A stretch of DNA of 64,000 bases from Hydractinia symbiolongicarpus (Eukaryota; Cnidaria; Hydrozoa; Anthoathecata; Hydractiniidae): the NCBI RefSeq assembly GCF_029227915.1, contig NC_079882.1, forward strand, positions 6,386,001-6,450,000. Direction: 5' to 3'. The notes beneath the pieces are model-generated. The model saw only the letters and a program-made list of their open reading frames with translations. It searched no databases and was not told the origin of the DNA. This document shows positions 54,397-63,327 of this stretch, one piece after another (within the stretch, counting starts at the first letter, position 1; the number at the start of each line of letters is the position of its first letter). The translations under genes were made by a program, and so were the position numbers.

Positions 54397-55592
54397 CTTT
54401 CTAAGATAACGACTACCGGAATAAGAAGAAACCTACTACCGCATCCTTCAATTCATCCCTTTATATAGGATTTCGATGCTGTGTTATCTAACACCTGAAT
54501 TTAGTGATTTGTAGGGTGATAGTTACCAGAATGAGCGTCAGTACGGGGGACCCTTGTTATTTTCTAATTTTTCGACCTTTAAAATTTTTGATCTCTTCAG
54601 ACTTCCATAATCAGAACATAAACCTTCGGAAAAAATGTTATAAAATTAAGTGGTATGAGTTATTAGGATGAAATTGTCTAAATTTTTGCCGAAGGCGTTA
54701 AATTTTTGCTGGTTTCTGCTGCAAAATGTTTAGCAAAAAGCAATTTCTCATTTTGCAATTGATGTGTTGTTATAGTTGGTATTATGGACTGAGGATGAGA
54801 AGTAACCATCTTAGGATACCAAAGACATCTAATAAAAAGTAGTTCTCTGAATGAACTGAAATGTTTTTTTGTAGAATCTTTTAAATAAAATCAAAAAATA
54901 CGGCGCAGTTACCACAGGTTCTTTCGTTGTAAAATCCACCGGAATCCGTCCGTGGTACATACATGTTGCGTAAATATTCGTTTATTTTTTTACATATTTC
55001 GTGCCTTTCGTAGCACCACTTGGTTTTCACGCGGAAACAATACAGATTTAAAAGTTTAAGATAACTTAAAATTTAATATAACTGAAACTGTTTTCACATT
55101 AATCCATCCCAGAAAATCTTGTTCACTTTTAAAAAATGTGGATTACTTTGCAATGTCGACTTTGCAATACATGTATCTTAGAGTAAAAGGCAGGACAAAA
55201 CTGTAAAATAGAATTTTTGTCAAAAATTATGAATTAATGACAATCTAATAGTTCTCCGTTTTAATCTTTGATGAGGTTTATTATTGGTACGATTATTTAC
55301 ACAACATATCTCCTCATTTTTTACTAGCATTGTCATTCTAATACATTTTATAGTCTGATATGACACCACCGAGGTTGCACCCATGAACTTTCGTACTGGA
55401 CTTAATCGCTTAACAACAAGATCAGCATTTGGTCCACACCAATCTAGTATAATTATGTTAAGCCTGTAGATTCCTATTCGGGTATTCGAGGCAAACCCGG
55501 TACTATACCGGCACATTGAAATGAGAATATTTGAGAAAAGATTTTTTTCTAATAAAACGACCCGACCCCAGAATTACAATTTTAATGATAGT

Positions 55593-55846
55593 TTAAACTC
55601 ACACATAAAAACTCATCATTGTAGAGTACAGTTCTATTGCTGTAGATAGGACAAAAGTTACAAAACATTTATATATAGTAATAGCTGAAAATATATACAA
55701 GCATGAAATGAAAGTAGAACACATATATAATATAAGCAACAACAAAGCCAAGGTAATAACACATCTCTATATAATATTAATAAGCGTGAACAAAATATAT
55801 ATATACATAGCATAGCTCACAACGTAAAATATGTGAAAACATAGAG
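55593..55846 (-). repeat. Terminal split direct repeat A, outer copy
   Basis: 254 bp beginning ttaaactcacacataaaa and ending gtgaaaacatagag. Direct copy of 56089-56342. Confidence 0.92.
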
Positions 55847-55877
55847 GTATATATAATAGCAGCAGGGAGGGAGGAGG

Positions 55878-56088
55878 AAGAAAAACTGCTAGAACTGAAA
55901 AGGAAAACCATGAGGCAACTGCAGCTTAAATACTAGCAAGACTGCTGACCAAAAAATATGCTGCTGACCAGAAAAGGCACATAGGTAAATGGTGAACTAA
56001 CTATGGGCAATACAAACCAGAGTACTGTAGGAAGAAGATCTATATATGTGTGCATTTAAACACTCATAAATATATATTTATGAGTCAC
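55878..56088 (-). repeat. Split direct repeat B, internal copy
   Basis: 211 bp beginning aagaaaaactgctag and ending tatttatgagtcac, directly abutting repeat A at 56089. Direct copy of 60540-60750. A G-rich 31-bp spacer (agcagggagggaggagg) separates it from the outer A copy. Confidence 0.92.
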
Positions 56089-56342
56089 TTAAACTCACAC
56101 ATAAAAACTCATCATTGTAGAGTACAGTTCTATTGCTGTAGATAGGACAAAAGTTACAAAACATTTATATATAGTAATAGCTGAAAATATATACAAGCAT
56201 GAAATGAAAGTAGAACACATATATAATATAAGCAACAACAAAGCCAAGGTAATAACACATCTCTATATAATATTAATAAGCGTGAACAAAATATATATAT
56301 ACATAGCATAGCTCACAACGTAAAATATGTGAAAACATAGAG
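56089..56342 (-). repeat. Split direct repeat A, internal copy
   Basis: 254 bp, copy of 55593-55846. It ends 45 bp before the recombinase stop codon. Confidence 0.92.
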
Positions 56343-56387
56343 TCCAAATCCAAAGTAGTAGTAGAAAATAAAATAAAATAAAATATG

Positions 56388-57373
56388 TCATGCAAGGTGT
56401 GATGCCATAAGTCGTTGGGCAGAAAACCGCTGAGCAAGGGGCATGTGAAGGTAAAGAAACATACTATCAGATTTCCAGTCCCCCAATAAGGATATGACAT
56501 CCAGGGGAACGCCTGCCTCTAAAGCAAAGGTGGCCCCCCCACGGCGAAACGAGTGGGTACCATATTGGGAGGTAGAACACCCTAACTCTGTCAACACTTT
56601 TTTCATAACGGACATGAAAGTCCGATATGTCAATATAGAGTTGGGTAGCATCGAGGATTTGCGCCAACAAAAGGCTTGAGCATCAGGCAGAACACCTGGA
56701 GTGAGAGAAAAAGCATGCAAAATAGCCCGAACTGGACAAAGAGGAGAAGAAGGAATAGCCACCAGTGGAACAGTAATTGTGCGCTGTCCCAGTTGGATGG
56801 TCTTACTCCATCTAACTAGAACGAGAATATGGTCATCATGAAAAGTAAAATCAGACCGAACTAGTTGTTTGAGGGGATTAAATATCGTAGAAGATGCCGG
56901 CAATAAATGTGACTTACGGAACAGACCAAAAAATGAAACTAAACAAACAGCCCAAAATGAAGCATGAAAGCTACAATTTAGGTTAAGGCGAGAACGAATA
57001 CCAAAAAGAAGAGCAGTGGTAATAGGAAGACGTGGCTTGGCCGGAACACCAAGCATACGCTTCATACCTTTTAAAACTGTGGATAGTGTCCAATTGTTGG
57101 TTAGAGGATTAGCATATCCCATCTCAAGATGTAGAAGGCCAACAAAATTTAGATACATACAAACTGATTGTGGTAGTAAAAACCTAGCCAGATGGGCAAT
57201 ATATAGGCATAAAAAATCTGTGGAGGCAGGCACAAGTGGCGAAGACATCTGGCTACAAAAACATTCATAAGCCTTGCGATGCGTGCGATAGCTCTTTTTT
57301 GTATTCTCAGCATAGGTGGCCTGCCGAAAAAGGACAACGTCGTGAACCAACTCCGAAACGAAGGGGGGCAACT
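56388..57373 (-). CDS. Tyrosine recombinase (integrase) of the retroelement
   Basis: The catalytic set of a tyrosine recombinase is visible: an Arg in FFGLFRKSHLLP, the HxxR motif in THSFRRGG, a Trp in GDWKSD and the nucleophile Tyr in MFLYLHMP. The N-terminal core-binding region begins ELPPFVSELVHDVV and includes YAENTKKSYRTHRKAYECF. The frame is open up to 57476, but the part before 57373 is translated intron overlapping the RT end. Joined by the 49-nt intron at 57374-57422 it continues the RT frame exactly. The enzyme would insert the circular DNA form without target duplication. It looks intact. Confidence 0.92.
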
Positions 57374-57422
57374 CTAGAGGAAGGAGAATACAAAAATTAG
57401 CTACCACAGATGGTATACTTAC
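57374..57422 (-). other. Predicted 49-nt spliceosomal intron joining RT-RNase H to recombinase
   Basis: Element strand: ATTG/GTAAGTATA, a gctaat branch-like element about 25 nt before the 3' end, and ccttcctctag/AGTTG. The 49-nt length shifts the frame by one. Removal converts the RT ending FLIGKYTICGS-stop into FLI-E-LPPFVSELVHD, the start of the recombinase. Donor and acceptor are both near-consensus. Confidence 0.7.
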
Positions 57423-59022
57423 CAATGAGAAAATAATATGAATAGGCAGACATATGATTGATGGCAACCATATCACAGACTGAAGTTAGTGAGTTGAGCT
57501 GCAAAAAGTGCAAAAATGATAATAAGTGTTGTCTTGAATGAAGACGTGATATGTCGTCAGCAAGGACATTCTGAGCACCAGCTACATGGAAAGCCTTCAA
57601 ACGAAAATTGAAGGTAGCCGATAACCAAAACAACTGACGTAAATAGTCCATCATAACAGGGTGATGGGTAGTTCCTTTATTAAGCATAGCAACAGCAGCA
57701 GTATTATCGCAGAAGACATGGATAGTTTTGTTCTGCCAAGTGGGAGCCCAGCGAATAGCAGAAAGAACTACACACAGGGCTTCCTTAAAATTAATATGCA
57801 AAGAGGCAAGAGGGGAATGGTCTACCCTTAGATGAGAATAGAACCAATCACCCTCAAAAAAGGCACCAACAGCGTCAGAGCAAGCATCAGTTTGCAGACT
57901 GGTAATAGGTCTTTGGTCATAGAAATCGCATTGTCCATTAAACACACCCAAGAACTGATCCCACCAAGCTATATCCCTGTGAAATTCGAGCGTCAAGCGA
58001 CACTTCGAGGCAGAGGAAGACAAGGTGTTCATCAGATCCAGGACACGTCTCAAGAACGTTCTACCACCATACACGACTTTACAAGCCCAATTTAGGCGAC
58101 CAGCAAGACGTTGCAACTCTTTCTTAGAGGCTCTCTGCTTGGTTAAAAAATGTGACACTACTTCCCTCAATGCATCCAGTTTAGCAGGTGGAAGAGAAAG
58201 GGTAAGTGACACAGTGTCAAGCAGAATTCCAAGAAAAGTAAGTTGCTGGCATGGAGGGACCAACTTAGCAGGGCTAAGCTGAAACCCTAGTGCAACAAGT
58301 AATTTACAGAGTGTGTTATAGGCCTCATAACATTCAGTCTGTGTTCGGCCAATAACAAGAAAATCATCTAGGTAGACAATAACGAGAGGAAAACCTCGTC
58401 TTAGCATCATACGACGAACAGATTGTGTAAGGCGATGAAATATTCCAGGAGCACTTCGACCTCCAAAAGGAAGTCGAGTATCGACAAGATATGAGTATCG
58501 AGTGCTTCCAGAAAACCGCCATTTTAGACCAAGCGCAGCATAGTTTGATGGATGAACAGGTACTGACCGATATGCATGGCGTAAATCAACCTTGGCCATA
58601 AAATATCCCTGTTTGATCATAGCACAGGCATCATCAATAGTTTGAAATTTTTGTTTTTCAATATCAATGTATGTATTGACACCCTTTCCAACTGGCATGG
58701 AACAGTCATGTATAATGCGTAACTCATCAGAGTCAGGTTTGGGGACAGCCCCAAGAGCACTGACAATGGTAGGTTTACATTGAGTAAGAACATAGTTACC
58801 AGTTTTAAGTTCATCCAGCAGAGTAGCTTCTACTTTCATATGAGCTGTAGGACTGGTAACAGAAAAGTAGTTATTCATTTCGGCAGGCAATAAATCAGAG
58901 TCCTTAGGAAGAAGCTGAAAACCACAGTGAATTCCATTAAGGAGGAAGTCACGATCTGGGTCTTCAGCCAGTTCATTGGTCCATAAGTCAACATTAAGAG
59001 GAGTGCGAAATTCTGAAGGTAG
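57397..59022 (-). CDS. Reverse transcriptase - RNase H of the retroelement
   Basis: Reads on from the Gag stop: FRTPLNVDLWTNELAEDPDR, DFLLNGIHCGF, then ALGAVPKPDSDELRIIHDCS, AKVDLRHAYRSVPVHP, the palm motif VIVYLDDFLVIG, PAKLVPPCQQLTFLGI and an RNase H region with LQTDACSDAVGAFF, INFKEALCVV, VFCDNTAAVAML and AHV-type FHVAGAQNVLADDISR. This is the DIRS-order RT arrangement, with RNase H after the RT. There is no Met until 58878, after conserved sequence has started, which supports translation by read-through from Gag. The unspliced frame stops at 57397. Confidence 0.93.
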   Translation of the reverse strand, partial: LPSEFRTPLNVDLWTNELAEDPDRDFLLNGIHCGFQLLPKDSDLLPAEMNNYFSVTSPTAHMKVEATLLDELKTGNYVLTQCKPTIVSALGAVPKPDSDELRIIHDCSMPVGKGVNTYIDIEKQKFQTIDDACAMIKQGYFMAKVDLRHAYRSVPVHPSNYAALGLKWRFSGSTRYSYLVDTRLPFGGRSAPGIFHRLTQSVRRMMLRRGFPLVIVYLDDFLVIGRTQTECYEAYNTLCKLLVALGFQLSPAKLVPPCQQLTFLGILLDTVSLTLSLPPAKLDALREVVSHFLTKQRASKKELQRLAGRLNWACKVVYGGRTFLRRVLDLMNTLSSSASKCRLTLEFHRDIAWWDQFLGVFNGQCDFYDQRPITSLQTDACSDAVGAFFEGDWFYSHLRVDHSPLASLHINFKEALCVVLSAIRWAPTWQNKTIHVFCDNTAAVAMLNKGTTHHPVMMDYLRQLFWLSATFNFRLKAFHVAGAQNVLADDISRLHSRQHLLSFLHFLQLNSLTSVCDMVAINHMSAYSYYFLIGKYTICGS

Positions 59023-59025
59023 TCA
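59023..59025 (-). promoter_or_regulatory. Candidate UGA read-through site between gag and RT
   Basis: Codons GAC AAT TGA CTA CCT. The frame is open on both sides without a shift (gag 60459-59026, RT 59022-57397), and RT homology begins within 6-20 codons of the stop. UGA followed by CUA is a known leaky termination context in animal cells. Read-through would yield Gag-RT-RNase H. Confidence 0.65.
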
Positions 59026-60459
59026 ATTGTCAGAATTGTGGTTTTGTCCAGAATGAGGTTTGCCACAAGCCTGATTACCAATTTTGCGGTTGCAGACGTG
59101 GGTGAATTTACATTCTGTTTTCTGGCAACCTTTTTGGCGGTTAAAATTACGACATATTTCCACACCGGAAGAAGTATGTGTAGGAAACCCTGAAGACGAT
59201 CCTGAGGCAGGTGAACCTGAATTTCCCTTACTTAAGGTACTGGAAGGGTTACAGACAGGAGGGGAGGCCCAACGAGGTATAAGCATCACTTCATGCAAAT
59301 GGCTATTGTCAAAGCTCCATGGATAGCCATATGTGTGCTGAAGAATTCGATATTCATCGTCATACTTTAGCACAGACTCCCAGGTGTACTTTCTAGCCAA
59401 CTCTAAGATCTTAATGGAATAAGACAAATAGTCACGTAAATCGGACGAGGTTGGCAATCTGGCAGAAGACAATAATTCATAAAAAATTCTCAAATTAGCT
59501 ATGTTATATTGTTCCATGGAAAGAGATTCCAGTCTTGGCTTCTTATTTCCAATGGCCAACATTAGCGTAGTTTGAGAACCAGGATCAGTAGAAATAACTT
59601 TCTCCTGCTCCACAGGACGAAGCCGAGACACAAAATCGACTATACGAAGTGGCTTACCATTTCCAGTGTTTGAAGAAAGTGCAGGGCGCAGAAACAATTC
59701 TGAACTACGGTCTTCTTGCTGGCGAAAAACATCCGATAGGGAGCGTGTTTGTTGTTGTGACAAGACAGTGCGATTGGTCAACAAATTGGCGGACTGTTGC
59801 GGAGCAAGCAAGGAAGCAAAACAAGATGGCGGTTGTACGTCAAGGGGTGAAGGGCGGAGATTGTCTTGGACACGATTGGTTGGATTTACAGTTTGATGCA
59901 ACGGGGAAGTGCTTAAAATTTGTGCTGGGCAGTCATTTCTGGAAGAAGCTGAGCGAAGCCTAGCTAATTCTGATTGTCGAGCAGCAATCTGATTGAGAAG
60001 GTGTTGCTCTTCTGTTTGTAAACTTTCCCTTAGGGATAGCTCTTCCTGTTCTAAGACAGCCAGCTGATTTCGAAGAGCAGCTAGCTGAGACGGTGAAGAA
60101 GATTTGTTTGGGTTGTTTAGGTGAGACTGCAGAGGCGAAGATCTTTGGATTGAAGACATTGGGTTATTAGCGATAGTTGAGGAAAGTGCTGAAGCAGCTG
60201 ATGTGACAGTGTTGGTAGCGCTAGAACGACGACCTGGACAGTGACGACTGGGAATACCAAAGTCGTGTAGAGCCAGAAGTGCCTTGCAGCCAGGACATTT
60301 TGGGATACGTTTCTTTTTGAGTGTGGACGATTCCTCAAGAGCGACAGACATTGCAGCAGATTGGAAGGTTTGAGAAGTTGAATCTTCATCTTCTGAGCCA
60401 TCTGGCGTTTGAGTAGGTGAGATAAAATATAACAGCATCCATATAGGTGATAAATACAT
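59023..60459 (-). CDS. Gag-like protein of the retroelement (CCCH finger)
   Basis: 478 aa from ATG at 60459. The N-terminal region has a CPGCKALLAL finger-like pair and many Ser/Pro; a Gln/Glu-rich coiled segment (QLAALRNQLAVLEQEELSLR) lies near 130-170. The central block FVSRLRPVEQEKVIS to YTWESVLKYDDEYR resembles the capsid-like part of Ngaro/DIRS Gag proteins. A CCCH zinc finger near the end (CRNFNRQKGCQKTECKFTH) is followed by CNRKIGNQACGKPH. It ends in DN-TGA, in frame with the RT. Confidence 0.85.
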   Translation of the reverse strand: MYLSPIWMLLYFISPTQTPDGSEDEDSTSQTFQSAAMSVALEESSTLKKKRIPKCPGCKALLALHDFGIPSRHCPGRRSSATNTVTSAASALSSTIANNPMSSIQRSSPLQSHLNNPNKSSSPSQLAALRNQLAVLEQEELSLRESLQTEEQHLLNQIAARQSELARLRSASSRNDCPAQILSTSPLHQTVNPTNRVQDNLRPSPLDVQPPSCFASLLAPQQSANLLTNRTVLSQQQTRSLSDVFRQQEDRSSELFLRPALSSNTGNGKPLRIVDFVSRLRPVEQEKVISTDPGSQTTLMLAIGNKKPRLESLSMEQYNIANLRIFYELLSSARLPTSSDLRDYLSYSIKILELARKYTWESVLKYDDEYRILQHTYGYPWSFDNSHLHEVMLIPRWASPPVCNPSSTLSKGNSGSPASGSSSGFPTHTSSGVEICRNFNRQKGCQKTECKFTHVCNRKIGNQACGKPHSGQNHNSDN

Positions 60460-60539
60460 GTTTAATTAGCCAAAGATTGGTTTGATTGCAAATTGATTGA
60501 TTAGATTTAAGTGGATTAATAAGCAGCAGACATAAGCAT

Positions 60540-60750
60540 AAGAAAAACTGCTAGAACTGAAAAGGAAAACCATGAGGCAACTGCAGCTTAAATACTAGCA
60601 AGACTGCTGACCAAAAAATATGCTGCTGACCAGAAAAGGCACATAGGTAAATGGTGAACTAACTATGGGCAATACAAACCAGAGTACTGTAGGAAGAAGA
60701 TCTATATATGTGTGCATTTAAACACTCATAAATATATATTTATGAGTCAC
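60540..60750 (-). repeat. Split direct repeat B, outer (5') copy
   Basis: 211 bp, copy of 55878-56088. Its end at 60750 (gagtcac) joins the host sequence ataaaaatatg, which is the other half of the empty site at 50727/50728. Confidence 0.92.
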
Positions 60751-61547
60751 ATAAAAATATGAAGTTTTGTCTCTTTGAAACCATTATACAATTTACTCCA
60801 CATTGATTTTACAAGCAACAGCAAAATGTTTATTTTGCAGCAACAAACATGTTATTTGCAAGTATACGACACTTCCAAGTACTTCGATGTGAGAAAGCAT
60901 GGATTACCAAAAACTTTGTTTGATGCTTTCACAATGCATTGTTTCTTATTTTCACATCACGCAAGGATGATTTGGCGTGGCAGTTCGACCGGTGAAATAA
61001 TTTGTAACCGCAGTATCTTCTTGAATTGCAACCATAACTTGCACTTTTCATATGAATTCTCTTTCTTCCACACTTGATAGTCATGGTTTTGTCTTGGCAT
61101 ACTCGTTTGTGGCGAAGACCAGTTGGTTTGGGCCTAAAATAAATGCAATAAAGATACATTTAAAAGGAAAAAAGGAATATTTTGATAAAATATACTTTCA
61201 TTTTCTAAAATATGGGCTAAAATATGGGACGATATGGGCTAAACCGAACCTTTTTTTCTCAAAAGGTTTATTCACTTACTCGAAGGAGTACTTGACTTCT
61301 AAAACACGGGTTGCCATACACTTTATTTGTTGCCGGAATAGAACATACTCTCTTGTTGTTGCAAAAACCTGCAGTTTGATAATAGGAAGACTGGGATCTG
61401 CATTTCTGTACTCTACTGTAGTAGAATCTCCATCCACAGTGACGTTTCGAAGTTCGTCCTTACAATGCGAAATGAATCCTTACGACGTAACAGGAGGTAC
61501 ATTTGATTTTTAGAGTTTTGTCTTGACAAAAAACTCTCTTTAGCAAA
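60751..61547 (-). pseudogene. Lectin gene 1'' : two broken SUEL exons, inverted copy
   Basis: Exon 6'' runs 61133-60852 and exon 5'' about 61547-61280. In exon 6'' the sugar-binding motif YGR reads YGC (SASYGCNSRRYC), and a loss of about 13 bases near 60960 shifts the frame (LRDVKIRNNAL). Exon 5'' has the same TAA in place of TAT of YGR and the same small insertions as 49948-50225, showing that both descend from one already broken copy. The tyrosine-recombinase element interrupts the 3' flank. Confidence 0.85.
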
Positions 61548-61567
61548 TTATAGTATGGATTTAAATG

Positions 61568-62285
61568 AAGATATCTGTCTCTACGTACGAAGGGGGAGTT
61601 ACCAATAGATATAGAATCCATAAGCAATCTCAGTTTCCGATGGGTTGGTGCATACTACAAAGACCTCTTAATTGATGTGGACATTGTCCCAATTATCAAT
61701 TTTCCAAATTGGTTTTCAAATTTAAGAGATCTTGATAATAAACTAGCCAAGAAATTCGCACAGAATATTGAACAGAGTATAGTGTTTAAAACACTTCCTG
61801 CTCGTCTTTATGCAGATTGGAATAAATTATTTCGAATGTCTGATTGTGAAAGAGAAATTATGCAGGGCATACCAGTGGAAGTGAGAAGAGAATACATTAT
61901 GTTGAAATCACTAACAGATACCTTATATTTTCCACAAGTATATTGCAAATGCTATGATAGTTTGATTGAGCGCTTTCTAACAACGTATGTATTAAAAACA
62001 TGTTTTCTTCATGTCCTCGAAAAGGCAATCACAGAAGATGAAGACGTCTTTAGAAAGGCCACCGACGTAACACCAAATAATGTATCGATTAGATGGGCTA
62101 AAGATACTCTAAACTTTCTACGCAATGCTATAAGGGATTGCAAGCTACCTTCTTTTTTTATCAAAGACGTCAATTTAATGCTCACTGTGAGTAAAGAACT
62201 GGTTCCTGATCAATCTCTGCGGTACGACGAATTGTTTTGTTTAAGGAGTCTTGTTAATATAGGAACAACATATTGGAAACGTTAA
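61568..62285 (+). pseudogene. Mab-21 / cGAS-like receptor C-terminal fragment, right-arm copy (open)
   Basis: An uninterrupted frame of about 238 codons: FRWVGAYYKDLLIDVDIVPI (third acidic residue strand of the nucleotidyltransferase), PARLYADWNKLFRMSDCERE, the helical Mab-21 core with LKTCFLHVLEKA, IRWAKDTLNFLRNAIRDCKL, PSFFIKDVNLM and stop TAA. These features match the C-terminal two thirds of Mab-21 domain proteins, the superfamily of cGAS-like receptors. The GS motif and first catalytic acidic pair are missing. An 8-base insertion (gaagatat) just after the ATG at 61555 puts that ATG out of frame. Probably non-functional for lack of the active site, though the frame has survived. Confidence 0.75.
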
Positions 62286-63327
62286 GTACAAAAAAAATAT
62301 TCAGGAGCTCTTACAACCTTGACTCCAAAGCGCTCTTTCACCTACGCGCCTGCTAAGCATATGCAATTTACTAACCTTATTATACCCGAACTTTTTTTAC
62401 TGCTACGGCAAAAATCCCAAACTACTTATAATTAAGTGATAAAACTCACTCCAGGTAAAAAAGTCTTTTAAAGACGTCACAAAGATCGGAAATGACGTTA
62501 CACATGCGTAAGGTACAGCATTTTCCCCATTTTCCAATATAATTTCTCAAGTGTTATTAATGCTACAACCTTGATTCCTAAGACTCTCTATCAAATAAAG
62601 ACTTAATATTAAAGATTAATTTTTAATGACCTTATTTGTTTATTTACCTTATTTCAAAAGTGACGTCAAGAAAGTTTACTATCTTAACGATACAGCTATG
62701 AAGGTCCGTTTTTCTACAAATATTGACGCTTACGTCATTTAACTTGGTACATATGTAGAATATGACATTTAAAAAAATGTTCGATGTAAGGAAAACAATG
62801 TATGTCAAATATATGTCCTTAGTAACCCCTTAGTAACCAACCACCTGGTGACCAACAACACATACTAAATTCTTCTATAACGAATACAACATTTTACTGC
62901 AATTTTACATGTTCTTTTCGTCGTCAATTCACACAAAATTTACCCCCCATCCCAAATATGCAATATCCTCCGCAGAGTATAAAAAATTAAAAGTTTGAAA
63001 AAAGTCACAAACTTTTGGCACTCAACCACGTTACAAGCAAAATTTATGCCTAGTCAAACAGACAACGGGAATTTATGCTCCCAGGTATAATAGGGTTAAG
63101 CGTGTGGGTGTGCAGAGAAGGTGCTCCCTCGGGTGGAGGTCTATTATTCGAATTTCCTTTCCTGATACACACTGTCTCAATAATAATAGATGTTAGTTTC
63201 TCTATTTGTCTGTCTGTCTGTTACGGAAACACGAAATGCGATATATGAAGGACGGGAGTGGGTTGATTTTCCCACAGGTTGACGACTAGTTTTTTAATAT
63301 CTTATATTTAGATAAGACAGACAAACA
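62286..63327. other. Non-coding spacer in right arm with the Gypsy empty site
   Basis: Inverted counterpart of 43284-44018 plus 48915-49209. At about 62578-62592 the sequence cctaagactctctatc is uninterrupted, showing the pre-insertion state of the Gypsy target. It has no gene. Confidence 0.7.

Larger units (their letters stand above)
55593..60750 (-). mobile_element. Tyrosine-recombinase retroelement with split direct repeats (Ngaro/PAT-like)
   Basis: On the element strand: repeat B (60750-60540), Gag, RT-RNase H, tyrosine recombinase, repeat A (56342-56089), repeat B (56088-55878), repeat A (55846-55593). That is the A1-ORFs-B1-A2-B2 layout of split direct repeats known from Ngaro and PAT elements of the DIRS order. 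The internal B/A junction (gagtcac-ttaaactc) equals what circularisation of the two outer ends would give. There is no target duplication: the empty site aatgatagt-ataaaaatatg is preserved in the left arm. No methyltransferase frame was seen, which favours Ngaro over DIRS1; the family call is an inference. Confidence 0.9.

Noticed and set aside
55593-56342. Reading the repeats as LTRs of a normal LTR element
   Set aside because: The repeats are split (A and B at different places), there is no target duplication, and the element encodes a tyrosine recombinase rather than a DDE integrase.
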